Below are positions 46,856-61,400 of a DNA stretch of 64,000 nt, piece by piece. A program made the position numbers and the translations under genes. The notes beneath the pieces were generated by a model. That model did not search any database and was not told where the DNA came from. It saw only the letters and a program-made list of their open reading frames with translations. How positions within the stretch are numbered: position 1 is the first letter of the stretch; each line of letters begins with the position of its first letter. This stretch comes from Liolophura sinensis (taxonomy: Eukaryota; Mollusca; Polyplacophora; Chitonida; Chitonidae): positions 1,061,501 to 1,125,500 of the forward strand of contig NC_088303.1 in NCBI RefSeq assembly GCF_032854445.1, given 5' to 3'.

Positions 46856-47261
46856 AAATATATTGCCCCCAGCACAAGACATAGCAGAATAAGCATCATT
46901 TGAGACTGCAAGATTATTGGGAAAACCTGATTGCGTGGTAAAAACAAATTGACGCCAAATTACCTATAGGCTATGTGCAAGACCTGTATATCGTAAATCG
47001 TTTTCCATTAACCTCCATTTCATCGCGCTCCTCTTACCATTATGACAAATTGAAGTACGCATTCAATCACGCATTTAGATATTTACAACAACGTGTTATT
47101 TTTAAAACTGTGGGATATAAGACTTGAGGTTGTTGAAATAAATTGGTGTTTGGACATCCTTCTCACGAACATATACAGTGTGTACAAAATCTGTGAATAT
47201 TGTCCTTGATGCACATCACCGATGTTGTTAGTTACAATTCCTTTGTGATGTTTTAGCTGAA
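46856..47261. other. Intergenic sequence; nothing recognised
   Basis: AT-rich sequence without repeats, RNA genes or convincing open frames. Confidence 0.4.
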
Positions 47262-47616
47262 ATAACTGTTACGTTTAATGATGGGTGAATTATCCAGGGT
47301 TCCGTATGTTTCACAAAGCGGCTGTGGGATATGATTCTAAATAACTGTTACGTTTAATGATGGGTGAATTATCCAGGGTTCTGCAGGTTCCACAAAGCGA
47401 CTGTGGGATATGATTCTAAATAACTGTTACGTTTAATGATGGGTGAATTATCCAGGGTTCCGTATGTTTCACAAAGCGACTGTGGGATACGATTCTAAAT
47501 AACTGTTACGTTTAATTATGGGTGAATTATCCAGGGTTCTGGATGTTCGACAAAGCGACTGTGGGATATGATTCTAAATAACTGTTACGTTTAATAATGG
47601 GTGAATTGTCCAGGGA
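47262..47616. repeat. 79-bp tandem repeat, 4.5 copies
   Basis: Units start at 47262, 47341, 47420, 47499 and 47578, each with ataactgttacgtttaatg and gggtgaattatccagggtt. The last partial unit runs into the SINE-derived piece at 47610-47699, which meets A2 at 47700. Confidence 0.93.
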
Positions 47617-48049
47617 GCGCTAAGCGAGGCATCAACAAGTATCATTTTTAACGTCTTTAATACGTGTGACCCAGGTTCAATCCCAAGTTGCCCGACTTCT
47701 ATATAAAGAAATGTTTGCTTTATTTGGTGACCACTGAGACTTTCATATATGTGCCTTTCCAATGATAAATAGAACTGCATGCATGACTACCTTTACATTG
47801 GTTGTTAGCTGCTGTGAGTCAAAATATAAATAAAACAGAAACAACACTGCGAGGGACATAGTTTGTGATTTCACCTTCATACAAACATAAATAGCAGCAA
47901 ATTTGTCCGAAAATACAGGCATGAATCAGAGCTCAGAATTGACATGAACAATACCATCCCTTCTTCAAGGTGTCAGGTTTTCAAAATTGTCACAAATTGT
48001 TCCATAATGATTAAATTTGATTATATTATTCATTGTATCCTATTGCCTT

Positions 48050-51000
48050 CCCAGTACAAACATCAGTTGTCATAGAGTTGTGGCCCAGTACAGGCATCAA
48101 TTGTCATACAGCTGTGGCACAGTACAGGCATCAGTTGTCATACAGTTGTGGCCCAGTACAGACATCAGTTTTCATACAGCTATGGACCAGTACAGGCATC
48201 AGTTGTCATAGAGCTGTGGCCCAGTACAGGCATCAGTTGTCGTAAAAATGTGGCCCAGTACAGGCATCAGTTGGCATAGAACTGTCGCCCAGTACAGACA
48301 TCAGTTGTTATACAGTTGTGGCCCAGTACAGGCATCAGTTGTTATTCAGCTGTGGCCCAGTACAGGCATCAGTTGTCATACAGCTGTGGTCCAGTACAGG
48401 CATCAGTTGTCATTCAGCTATGGCACAGTACGGGAATCAGTTGTCATAGAACTGTGGCCCAGTACAGACATCAGTTGTCATACAGCTGTCGCCCGGTACA
48501 GGCATCAGTTGTCAAAGAGCTGTGGCCCAGTACAGACATCAGTTGTCATGCAGTTGTGGCCCAGTACAGGCATTAGTTGGCATAGAACTGTGACCCAGTA
48601 CAAACATTAGTTGTCATACAGTTGTGGCCCAGTAGAGACGTCAGTTCTCATAAGTTTTGGTCCACTACTGGCATCAGTTGTCATAGAGCTCTGGCCCAGT
48701 ACAGACATCAGTTGTCCAACAGTTGTGGCCCAGAACAGATATCAGTTGTCATACAGTTGTGGCCTAGTACAGGCATCAGTTGTCATACAGTTGGGGCCCA
48801 GTACAGGCATCAGTTATCACAGAGCTGTGGCCCAGTACAGGCATCAATTGTCATACATCTGTGGCCCAGTACCGACATCAGTTTCGATACAGTTGTGGCC
48901 CAGTACAGGCATCAGTTGTCACACAGTTGTGACCCAGTACAGACATAAGTTGTCATACAGTTGTGGCCCAGTACAGACATCAGTTGTCGTGAAGCTGTGG
49001 CCCAGTACAGGCATCAATTGTCATACAGCTGTGGAGCAGTACAGGCATCCGTTGTCATACGGTTGTGGCCCAGTACAGACATCAGTTTTCATACAGGTAT
49101 GGACCAGTACAGCCATCAATTGTCACAGAGCTGTGGCCCACTACAGGCACCAGTTGTCATAGAGCTCTAACCCAGTACAGACATCAGTTGTCATACAGTT
49201 GTGGCCCAGTACAGGCATCAATTGTCATAAAGCTGTGGCCCAGTACAGGCATCAGTGTCATAGAGCTGTGGCCCAGTACAGACATCAGTTTTCATACAGC
49301 TGTGGTCCAGTACAGGCATTAGTTGTCATAGAGCTGTGGCCCAGTACAGACATCAGTTGTCATACAGTTGTGGCCCAGTACAGGCATTAGTTGTCATAAA
49401 ACTGTGGCCCAGTACAGACATTAATTTGCATAGAGCTGTGGCCCAGTACAGACATCAGTTGTCATACAGTTGGGGCTCTGAATAGGCATCAGTGTTATAC
49501 AACTGTGGCCCAGTACAGACATCAATTGTCATACAGCTGTTGAAGTAGAGGCATAAGTTGTCATACAGTTGTGGCCCAGCACAGGCATCAGTTGTCATAC
49601 AGCTGTGGCCCAGTGCAAACATCAGTTGGGGCCCAGTACAGGCATCAGTTGTCATATAACTGTGGCTCAGTACAGGCATCAGTTGTCATACAGTTGGGGC
49701 CCTGAATAGGCATCAGTGTTATAGAACTGTGGCCAAGTACAGACATCAATTGTCTTACAGCTGTGGCGAAGTAGAGGGATCAGTTGCCTTACAGTTGTGG
49801 CCCAGCACAGGCATCAGTTGTCATACAGCTGTGGCCCAGTGCAAACATCAGTTGTCATACAGTTGTGGCCCAGTACATGCATGAGTTGTCATACAGTTGT
49901 GGGCCAGTACAGGCATCAGTTTTCATGCAGTTGCGGCCCAGTACAGGCTTTAGTTGTCATACCGATGTGGCCCAGTACAGGCATCAGTTGTTATAGAGCT
50001 GTGGCCCAGTACAAACGTCAGTTGTAATACAGCTGTGGCCCAGTATAGACATCAGTTGTCATAGGGTTGTGGCCCAGTACAGACATCAGTTGTCATAGAG
50101 CTGTGGCTCAGTACAGACATCAGCTGTGATAGAGCTGTGGCCCAGTAGGCCTACGGACATCACTTGTCATAGAACTGTGGTCCAGTACAGACATCACTTG
50201 TCATACAGCTGTGGCCTAGTACACATATCAGTTGTCATACAGTTGTGGCCCAATACACCCATCGGTTGTCCTTCAACTGTGGTTCAGTACAGGCATCAGC
50301 TGTCAAAGAGCTGTGGTCCAGTACAGGCATCATTTGGCATAGAGCTGTGGCCTAGTACAAGCATTAGTTGTCGTAGAGGTGTGGCCCAGTACAGGCATCA
50401 GTAGTCATGAAACTGTGGCCCAGTACAGACATCAGTTGTCATAGAGCTGTGGCCCAGTACAGCCATCAGTTGTCAAAGAGCTGTGGCCCAGTACAGACAT
50501 CAATTGTCATACAGTTATGGCCCAGTACAGACATCAGTTGTCATACAGTTGCGGCCCAGTACAGACATCAGTTGTCATACAGTTGTGGTCCAGTATAGGT
50601 ATCAGTTGTCACAGAGCTGTGGCCCAGTACAGACATCAGTTGTCATAGAGCTGTGGCCCAGTACAGGCATTAGTTGTCATAGAGTCGGGCCCAATAGAAA
50701 CATTAGTTGTCATAGAGCTTTGTCCCAGTACAGGCATCAGTTGTCATAGAACTATGGCCTGGTACATGCATCAGTTGTCAAACATTTGTGTTCCAGTACA
50801 GGCATCAGTTGTCATACAGCTGTGGCCCAGTACAGGCATCAGTTGTCATAGAACTTTGGCCTGGTACATGCATCAGTTGTCAAACAGTTGTGTTCCAGTA
50901 CAGGCATCAGTTGTCATACAGCTGTGGCCCAGTACAGGCATCAGTTGTCATACAGCTGTGGCCCAGAACAGATATCATTTGTCATAAAGTTGTAGCCCAG

Positions 51001-51165
51001 TACAGGCAGTGGTTGTCATGGAGCTGTGGCCCAGTACATGCATCAGTTGTCATACATCTGCCGCCCAGTACAGGCATTACTTGTCATAGAGCTGTGGTCC
51101 AGCATTAGGCATTAGTTGTCATACAACTTCGGCCGAGTTCCAGGCATCAGTTGTCATAGAGCTGT
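48050..51165. repeat. 34-bp minisatellite in A2, about 91 copies
   Basis: Same unit as 8190-9795 (gtggcccagtacaggcatca core) but nearly twice as many copies. The open frames of up to 183 codons are artefacts. Confidence 0.93.
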
Positions 51166-52080
51166 ATAAGGGAAGATTTACACTGAACTTTTTGGTACAG
51201 TTACTTATGTGTACCAGCCTGCCGATTGAAGTGATCACAACGACGATTTACCTCTCAGACAATATACATATACGTCTGCCAATGACTGTTGCTGTTGTGC
51301 CCCAAATACGTAAATCATGCCACAAATATGTAAATCATGCCACAAATGTGCAAATCATGTCACAAATAAGCCGACATTTTTCACTCAATATACAGCCTCT
51401 ATTAGTCCAGAATTTTCTAGCCGTCTTAATATTGTTGGAAGAAACTGATATAATTTGCAGATTTGTTGATCAATCGCACTGCATGATTGATGTTACAAGC
51501 CTATTTGTACATGTCTAGTGTCAAAATATGTGATTCCAGGGTTGGCCTGCTATACAAATATACAAGTGCTGATTGGAAGCATTGGTGCCCTTTCCACTTA
51601 AATTGACATTCTATGTTCTATAAAGCTTAGCTGTTTTACTCTCAGAAATATTAAATCTTCACCGATTGTGTAAGAAATTTACTTCTTTATTATGTCATAT
51701 TCTTAATTGTAGCTGCTGTGATGTTAACATGTAGCCTCTTGATAGATGCATCTCACATAACAGAAAAGTCTAGATGTTTACATTTTACCATTTGCTCCCT
51801 TACAGTTAATTTATACTGGCTATTTATGCTGTGGGTGTTTGTTTTGGGTGGAGATGAATGTTCATTAATATGTGATGAAGATGTATGACAAATAGTACTG
51901 AAAAATGAGTGTGGTGGTGAATCTTGGATGATGTATTTTGAAGAATGCTTAAGATGTATATAGTGTCTGCAAGATATTTAGGAATGTGGAGTGGTGAAGA
52001 AATGTAGCTCACTTTCAGGAACGTGAAAAAATATGTGTAAATAGGAAAATTAAAAAACTAAGTGATGTAAGGTTAAAAAG
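51166..52080. other. Unique spacer in A2; no gene seen
   Basis: Counterpart of 9796-10690, with the same 22-bp repeat at about 51298-51368. No recognised gene. Confidence 0.45.
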
Positions 52081-53775
52081 TATTATGGCGAAGAATTCAA
52101 GTATGTACAGTGAAGAATGTTGAAGAGAATATGGCGTAGAGTGGTGTATATGTGTTGTGAAGAATGTTATATATGTATGGTGAAGAATGTTGAAGAAGAT
52201 GTGGCGAAAAATGGTGAAGAGAATATGGCAAAGGGTGGTGTATATATGTGGTGAAGAATGTTGTATGTGTATGGTGAAGATTGTTGAAGAGAATGTGGCG
52301 AAGAATGATGAAGAGAATATGGCATAGAGTGATGTATATGTATGGTGAAGAATGTTGTATATGTATGGTGAAGATTGTTGAAGAGAATGTGGCGAAGAAT
52401 GGTGAAGAGAATATGGCAAAGAGTGATGTATATGTGTGGTGAAGAATGTTGTGTGTGTATGGTGCAGAATGTTGAAGAAGATGTGGCGAAGAATGGTGAA
52501 GAGAATATGGCAAAGAGTGATGTATATGTGTGGTGAAGAATGTTGTATATGTATGGTGAAGAATGTTGAAGAAGATGTGGCGAAAAATGGTGAAGAGAAT
52601 ATGGCAAAGGGTGGTGTATATATGTGGTGAAGAATGTTGTATGTGTATGGTGAAGATTGTTGAAGAGAATGTGGCGAAGAATGATGAAGAGAATATGGCA
52701 TAGAGTGATGTATATGTATGGTGAAGAATGTTGTATATGTATGGTGAAGATTGTTGAAGAGAATGTGGCGAAGAATGGTGAAGAGAATATGGCAAAGAGT
52801 GATGTATATGTGTGGTGAAGAATGTTGTGTGTGTATGGTGCAGAATGTTGAAGAGAATGTGGCGAAGAATGGTGAAGAGAATATGGCAAAGAGTGATGTA
52901 TATGTGTGGTGAAGAATGTTGTATATGTATGGTGAAGAATGTTGAAGAAGATGTGGCGAAAAATGGTGAAGAGAATATTGCAAAAGGTGGTGTATATATG
53001 TGGTGAAGAATGTTGTATGTGTATGGTGAAGATTGTTAAAGAGAATGTGGCGAAGAATGATGAAGAGAATATGGCATAGAGTGATGTATATGTATGGTGA
53101 AGAATGTTTTATATGTATGGTGAAGATTGTTGAAGAGAATGTGGCGAAGAATGGTGAAGAGAATATGGCAAAGAGTGATGTATATGTGTGGTGAAGAATG
53201 TTGTATGTGTATGGTGCAGAATGTTGAAGAGAATGTGGCGAAGAATGGTGAAGAGAACGTGGAAAAGAGTGGTGTATATGTGTGGTGAAGAATGTATATA
53301 TATATGGTGAGGAATGGTGAAGAGAATATGACGAAGAATGGTGAAGAGAATGCGGCAAAAAATGGTGAAGAGAATGTTGTTTAGAGTGGTGTATATGTAT
53401 GGTGAAGAAAATGTAGCGAAGAATGTTGAAGAGAATGTGGTTAAGAGTGGCATATATGTATAGTAAAGAATGTTGAAGAGAATGTGGCATAGAATAGTGT
53501 ACATGTATGGTGAATGTTAAGAAGAATGTGACGAAAATTTTTGTATACGTATGGTGAAGAATGGTGTATATGTATGGTGAAGAATGGTATATATGTATGG
53601 TGACGAATGGTGTATATGTATGGTGAAGAATGGTGTATATGTATGGTGAAGAATGGTGTATATGTGTGGTGAAGAATGGTGTATATGTATGGTGAAGAAT
53701 GGTGTATATGTATGGTGACGAATGGTGTATATGTGTGGTGAAGAATGGTGTTTATGTGTGGTGAAAAATGTTGAA
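52080..53775. repeat. 'tggtgaagaatg' array in A2 with about 375-bp higher-order repeat
   Basis: Same modules as 10690-11520. A block containing ggtggtgtatatatgtggtg recurs near 52237, 52611 and 52988, so a higher-order unit of about 375 bp was amplified here but not in A1. This generates - strand open frames up to 491 codons, which I reject as genes. Confidence 0.92.
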
Positions 53776-54059
53776 TGTGAAAGATGAATGTTAAAGACTT
53801 TGTATGGTAAACGATGTAGCAGAACGTGTGAAGACTGTCACCATGTTGTATGTATAGGGATGAATGTTGAAGAACATGCATCTTGGAAAATGTGAAGAAC
53901 TTATATGATGGGTATTTTTGGGAAATATGTAGCATAAAAAATGTTGAAGATTATACATGTATTAATAGTGGATTATCTCTATTGTTATTGTCTTGTGTTC
54001 ATCAGAGTCACATGTACACGTATACATGTACCGCCATTCCCTCACACTAGCTGAGTCCA

Positions 54060-55040
54060 CCGGAGCCTTTACCACGGGGACTTAGGTCTGGACATGATAC
54101 ACATTGGGACCGTCATGATTTACTGGAGCCTGTACCACGGGGACTTTGGCCTGGATATGATACACATTGGGACCGTCATGATTTACCGGAGCCTGTATCA
54201 CGGGGAATTAGGTCTGGACATGATACACATTGGGACCGTCATGATTTACCGGAGCCTGTACCACAGGGACTTTGGTCTGGATATGATACACATTGGGACC
54301 GTCATGATTTACCGGAGCCTGTACCACGGGGACTTTGGTCTGGATATGATACACATTGGGACCGTCATGATTTACCGGAGCCTGTACCACAGGGACTTTG
54401 GTCTGGACATGATACACATTGGGACCGTCATGATTTACCGGAGCCTGTACCACGGGGACTTTGGTCTGGACATGATGCACATTGGGACCGTCATGATTTA
54501 CCGGAGCCTGTACCACAGGGACTTTGGTCTGGATATGATACACATTGGGACCGTCATTATTTACCGGAGCCTGTATCACGGGGACTTAGGTCTGGATATG
54601 ATACACATTGGGACCGTCATTATTTACCGGAGCCTGTACCACGGGGACTTTGGTCTGGATATGATACACATTGGGGCCGTCATGATTTACCGGAGCCTGT
54701 ACCACTAGGACTTTGGTCTGGATATGATACACATTGGGACCGTCATTATTTACCGGAGCCTGTACCACGGGGACTTTGGTCTGGATATGATACACATTGG
54801 GACCGTCATGATTTACCGGAGCCTGTACCACGGGGACTTTGGTCTGGATATGATACACATTGGGACCGTCATGATTGCCCGGAGCCTGTATCACGGGGAC
54901 TTAGGTCTGGACATGATACACATTGGGACCGTCATGATTTACCGGAGCCTGTACCACAGGGATTTTGGTCTGGATATGATACACATTGGGGCCGTCATGA
55001 ATTACTGGAACCTGTACCACGAGGACTTTGGTCCGTTATG
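54060..55040. repeat. 63-bp tandem repeat in A2, about 15 copies
   Basis: Same unit as 11768-11995. The period keeps frames open on both strands (204 codons + and up to 123 codons -), with a 21-residue period containing IHIGTVMIYRSLYH on the + strand. No other coding evidence. Confidence 0.92.
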
Positions 55041-55428
55041 ATTATGGGTATACGTGGACCCGTGTAATTCTAATAAAATCTCGTTAGGTCCACTTCTAAC
55101 ACACAGAAATTCCACCGCTAGGAACGCTAGGAAATTCTCTTCCTCCTAAAACCAGTCGGTTAGAATCGTCAGAGTGGGATAAAACCCATGTGAGTAAACA
55201 ACAGAGATACAAATTCATCAGAAAAAGGTAAGAAGTCACGGAGGCAGCTTGTGGAGACGGTATTTTGAGTGGATTTTTTCTTTGTGCCGCCGGGAAATTT
55301 TACACGTCGATGCAGCCGTCAACTATCTGATCGCCACAATCCTCGGTTATTTTTTGTTGAACCAGTTAATGAGGGACAGGTATTCCAAACTAAGTTAAGC
55401 TAATAACAAAGTACTATGTAAAAGCCTT

Positions 55429-55434
55429 TTTATT
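55429..55434 (-). promoter_or_regulatory. Polyadenylation signal overlapping the GH16 copy 2 stop codon
   Basis: TGA followed by ATAAA, as in copy 1. Confidence 0.55.
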
Positions 55435-58400
55435 CAATAGCTCCAAACAGAGACAGACTGAACTTTGACGGCAGCGTCTTCCCCGTTCCAGGTGGAATAC
55501 CACTGATCCTTATGTCTCCAGAATTTGTCCATAGCTGTGGGTGGGGAATCGTTGTTTGACCAGGGCTTGGGGTAGGGAAGATTCGGTACATTGTCGGGGA
55601 AGATACCACCGGTACCACCCACAGCATTGTTCATTATGATGTAAAACTGAAATAGAAAAATGGGGCTATGTTACAGGTAAACGTTGGCAATGGATTGATG
55701 TTAACAATGTTAACATCTGCTGATGTGTGAGGGTTACGACAACAGCGATATAAAGTTAAATGGGTGTGGCGATAACCAGCAATGAAGGAAATAATAGCGA
55801 TACGTACAGTTTATGGATACATATGATTCATAAACCTCGGTAACAAACCTTTATCTATCTATTATTATCAATTAATCTATTATTAATCTATTTTACAATA
55901 AATGGAAGGCATAAAGTGAGGCTTCCGTGGCCTACTGTGGTTAGGATGCTAGTGCAGCACAACGACCCAGGGGCGGGCGAGTCCAGCGCACTCTGGCTCC
56001 CTCCCTGTTCGTAGGTGATATGACACCAGCCTGCGGATGCTCATGGGTTTCTTTCCTTTTCTGTCGGGTTTCCTTCCACCATAATGCTGGTCGTCATATA
56101 TAAGTGAAATATTTTTGAGTAGAGCGTAAAACACCAATCAAGTAAATAAATATATAAAGAAAGAAAGAAAGCTTTATTGCTACATTTTGGTTCATTTTAA
56201 CGGTTAAAAATTGAAATTTCACCTGCTTAATGGTAAAGGTATATTAGCCTATTAGTAAGTAATGAAGTAATTTTTTACCTGGAACTATTTGTTCATTATT
56301 GATGTTGGTTTATCTATAGCTGTCGGTGAGTTCACGTAATAAGATAAAACATGCCTACCGGCTGATCAAATGGCGCATTCTGAGAGCTTCCCCAGATATT
56401 CGGGCCCGTAATATTATAGTGATCATGAAAACCCTCGGGAGGCGTCGGGGTGCCCAGGATGAGGAAATCGTCTATATATACACTGCAAAGAGAGAACATT
56501 ACTGCATTTGTTCACTTATCTCTGATCAAGCCATGGCACGTGCACGTTGATACTTTATAGGCATTTATATGAACAGTCGGAATAAAACCCTGACTGAAGT
56601 AAATTGACAAAAGGCTGGATTCAACGGTGAATCATACGCGTGACCATTGGCAATTCATTACACTGTCACGTGTGACGGACAGACTTGAACACTATAAATT
56701 GATGGAAGACAAGTAGTCTTAATGAACGTAAAACTGCGCTAACTGCCAAGCCGTAGCTTCGTCACCAAGGCCACGCAGACATAATCTACAGCGGGTGATC
56801 TACAGCGGTAACCTACGATGGGTAATCTACAACGGTTAATCTACAGTGGGTAATCTACAGCGGGTAATCTACAGCGGGTAATCTACAAATTCCTCGTCCA
56901 AGGCCGGATTTGAACTCGAATCACATATGCCATGAAAATAGAAAGATAAGTTTGTCCCCAACCACTAGACCGCGGTCCAGAGAGATAAGTGTCGCCAACC
57001 ACTCGACCAATGTCCAGAGAGATAAATGTTCCCAACCATTAGACCACGGCCGAGAAAGATAAGTGTCCCCAACCACGGTCCAGAGAGATAAGTGGCCCCA
57101 ACCACTAAACCACGGTCCAGAAAGATAAGTTTGTTCCCAAACACTAAACCACGGTCCAGAAAGATAGATTTCTCCCCAACCACTAGACCGCGGTCCAGAG
57201 AGATAAGTGTTCCCAAACACTCGACCACGATCCAGAGAAATAAGTGTCCCCAACCACTAGACCACGGCCCAGAAAGATAAGTGTCCCCAACCACGGTCCA
57301 GAAAGATAAGTTTGTTCCCAAACACTAAACCACGGTCCAGAAAGATAGATTTGTCCCTAACCACTAGACCGCGGTCCAGAGAGATAAGTGTCCCCAACCA
57401 CTAGACCACGGTCCAGAAGGATAAGTGTCCCCAACCACGGTCCAGAGAGATAAGTGACCCCGACCACACTCCAGAAAGATAAGTTTGTTTCCAAACACTA
57501 AACCACGGTCCAGAAAGATAGATTTGTCCCCAACCACTAGACCGCGGTCCAGAGAGATAAGTGTCCCCAACCACTCGACCACGGTCCAGAGAGATAAGTG
57601 TCCCCAACCACTAGACCACGGTCCAGAAAGATAAGTGTCTCCAACCACGGTCCAGAGAGATAAGTGACCCCGACCACACTCCAGAAAGATAAGTTTGTTT
57701 CCAAACACTAAACCACGGTCCAGAAAGATAGATTTGTCCCCAACCACTAGACCGCGGTCCAGACAGATAAGTGTCCCCAACCACTCGACCACGGTCCAGA
57801 GAGATAAGTGTCGCCAACCACTAGACCACGGCCCAGAAAGATAAGTGTCCGCAACCACGGCCCAAAAAGATAAGTGACCCCGACCACAGTCCAGAAAGAT
57901 AAGTTTGTTTCCAAACACTAAACCACGGTCCAGAAAGATAGATTTGTCCCCAACCACTAGACCGCGGTCCAGAGAGATAAGTGTCCCCGACCACTCGACC
58001 ACGGTCCGGAAAGATAAGTGCCCCCTACCACTCGAGTACGGTCCAGAAAGATAAGTGTCTCCAACCACGGTCCAGGAAGATAAGTGTCCTCAACCATGGT
58101 GCTAAAGCAGTGGCGGATATAATCCAGAGGCTGGGTGGGCTGGTTCCTTACCCACTAACCTAACTACTATAAATATGAATCATCAGACATATCACGTGAC
58201 GCCAACCAAATCAGAAAACATACAAAAGCACTGGCACTCAAGTCGCAAGTCTCCAGTATTCTGTCCGACAGCACTTACTTCAAATAAGATGGTGTCCAAT
58301 CAATTGAATATTTGTGGAATCCATCGGCGTATGTTCCATTGCTCAGCCAGCTGAAATATGGCAAATCTGACAATACATGTCTAATGTACAATAAAAATAT

Positions 58401-61400
58401 GTTGCAGTATCTGGTTTTGTCGTGTCAAAAAGACCAGTTCTAGAATTGGAATTCGTTTTAATAAAGCATTGAGTAGGATAGATTATAACCGCCAGGCGCT
58501 ACAGAACACTACCTTTGTATTTCCCATCGAGTGGAATATCCCGATGACGTTTCATTGTGAATACTTCACAGTAAAAGTCAAATGCTATTCCTAAAGAAAT
58601 AACGTTTGAGTGAGTGAGTGCTTGGGGTTTAACGTCGTGCCAACAAGTTTTCAGTCACATGACGACGAAGGAATCCATAGCGTATATGTAACGTACCTCC
58701 TTGTCGTGCCATTATACTGATACGGGTCAAACAGTCATTGCACTAGCGCCTTCATGCTGAACGCGAAGCGAGGAAGTTACAACTTCCTCTTTTAAAGTCT
58801 TATGTGTGACTCGACCCAGGAATGATCCTGGATCTACTGCTCTCGAAGCGGACGCTCTACCAACTGTGCTATCCGGAAACAACGTTTGAGCATATATACA
58901 TACATAGATTTACATGACGACTCCATTACATGGAATGATTTGCGCAGAGGCAATAAAATGTGTTTCAGGGATCCAGGCCGTTCTGACCAACCCTTGTAAA
59001 TTCACTGAAAACTATTGACACAATGCTGTGGTAATTTTGGCATGCTCGCGTTTGTTACTGATGTAAATGTGTCTTTGTTCCTTACTGTTGATTTGTCAGA
59101 TGTGTGTCATGGTCCCGATCATTTCCAAAGTGAAGAGAAGCGGTAGTTCTCTGGATTCCAACACTCCCATAGTTCATGTTTCCTGGGGGAAAAATGTACA
59201 GCACTCGTATTTATTTGAGCACAGGTAAGATTTACTTTGCATAAAAATATAACTTCGATTTAATCTGTTAGACCCATTACACTGTTCAATATATATTATT
59301 TTTCTGATTTGAGTTTCCACAAAGCATAACTTTTGTTTATTTGTTAAGTTTTTGTTTCGTCGTACTCAACACATAACATTTATCCATGTCATGAGATGTA
59401 TTTAGCCTTGATTAAAAATTATGTTCGACGGCTTTATATTGGTATGCTCTTTCACGGTTAGTCGCTATACTATTTCAATATACATGTTCGTATTATCAAT
59501 TTTAGCCAGCCACTATACCTAATAGTTCTGTCATGTCGATCTCCCCAGAGCGCGGCCATCCACCATACACGCTGAACTCAGGCATAAACCACAAAGCTGG
59601 CAATGTCAACAAAATATATATATAGTGCATATAAATAGGACAATCTTGTATTATCTTTGTACAAACTTTATTTATTTATTTATTTATTGAGTTGGTTGGT
59701 GTTTAAGGTCGTACTAAATTGTTTTATCCATGTTTTGTCTTTCAGGCCATGATAGGAGGGGGATACCAGAGAACTAACGCCTTGCGCCTAGTACCTGCCA
59801 ACCAATCTGACTCTGAAGAGCTGGAATCGAGTCTGCGAATCCTCTGGTCACTGGTGATTGACTTTGTGGTCACAGAATAATACACGTGCCTTAAAAATCT
59901 GCTTTGTATTATAGTAAGACATCAGAAGGTTACACGATTTTTTTTCTTGATGAAGGTTAAACACGATCACCAAGGCTTGTTCATAGACCAACGGTAAAGG
60001 CGTTGCTCTCACCTGGCCACAGCCAATCTCCCCGCGGCATCTGGGCGATTATCTCCACCTTACCATAGCGGAAGTAAAACTTGCTCTTCATGTAACACGA
60101 CAAAACAGGGGGCATAATCCCGTCTGTGGTCGTGTTCCGGACGCAACCCTCGTTCCAAGTGGGATAACAATAACCCCACTTTTCTAATACATAAAAACAC
60201 ACGATTAAAAGAAACCGACACTGAAAATCAAGGTAGCTATTGCAAGAGAAACAGAAAAAGGTATCTAAAAATACAGTCACCCGTGTTTTTGGAGGCTTTC
60301 TGCATTGAATTAGATGTAATGAAAAATGAGCATTCATGGTAGTATTCGCCAGCGTGTTCCTTCGCCAGCGACAACACAATATCTCTGTGTGCAAAATTTC
60401 ATCAAAGCCCGTGAAGAACTTTTCCAACACGTTTAACCACAGACAGACTGCAAAACAAACGCCAACAAAAACATATGATCCTTTGGCAGAAGTACAAATC
60501 ACTTGGTCTGCGGACAGAAAGACAGACGGTCCCACATGATGACGAGAAACTAAACACGGACAAAAACATTACCTCTTCGGTGGAGGTAACAAACAATGCC
60601 GACTTACCGGTGAAGTTAAGAAATCCGTTGTGAAGAAAGCTTTCTCCAAACCTGTCGGCTGTTAAGGTCTGTGGATAATAAGGAAACATATGCATATAGT
60701 TCATACCCGGGCAGTTCGACCCCAGGTCTCCCGACTTCGAAGCAAAGGCTCTAACCATTACAACACCAAAACGGTATCTTATGCATGACGAAAGTAATCT
60801 TCCACCTCGTGTTATAATAGCACACGACGGAAAAAAACACTAAAAACAAACAAAACTATAGGATTCGAACTCTTTGTCAAAGTAACTTTTTACTGCATTG
60901 TTCAACCACTGCGTCAGCGATATATGAACGATGTCTTGGCAAGCATGACAGAAATATGGATCTGAAAAATTTTCCCATTATAATTACTCAGCAAGCATCT
61001 CCACGACCACAAAATTTTTACGAGCACTTGGACAAAGTTTTAAACCTCTGATTTGTGAACTTGTTGTCGAGTTTTGAAATTTGCACATTCTTGTCATATC
61101 TCTCTAAGGCGGATCTCCCGCCTTTACACACCATATGCTATAGCATAGGACCTGCCGCTGCGATCGTTCCCAACGCCACCTTATACAAAGCAAGCTTAAG
61201 TCAAACTGTATTAAATGTAAAAATATATGTATGATATTATATGCCGTTCAAGGAAAACTATAGGTTTTATATGACTATTGACTTATTACACCATTCACAC
61301 AGTAAAGCATATAGATAGCTGGAATACTTACCGGCTGTAGAAATAACTTGCTGTCTTTCACAAAACAGTTAGATGCGTCAGGAGTGTACATTTCAAACTC

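Noticed and set aside
52015-53490. 491-codon - strand open frame
   Set aside because: It follows a low-complexity satellite whose copy number differs between A1 and A2. The A1 counterpart is much shorter and broken.
57364-58068. 234-codon - strand open frame in GH16 copy 2 intron 8
   Set aside because: Pure minisatellite inside an intron of a well-supported gene on the same strand.
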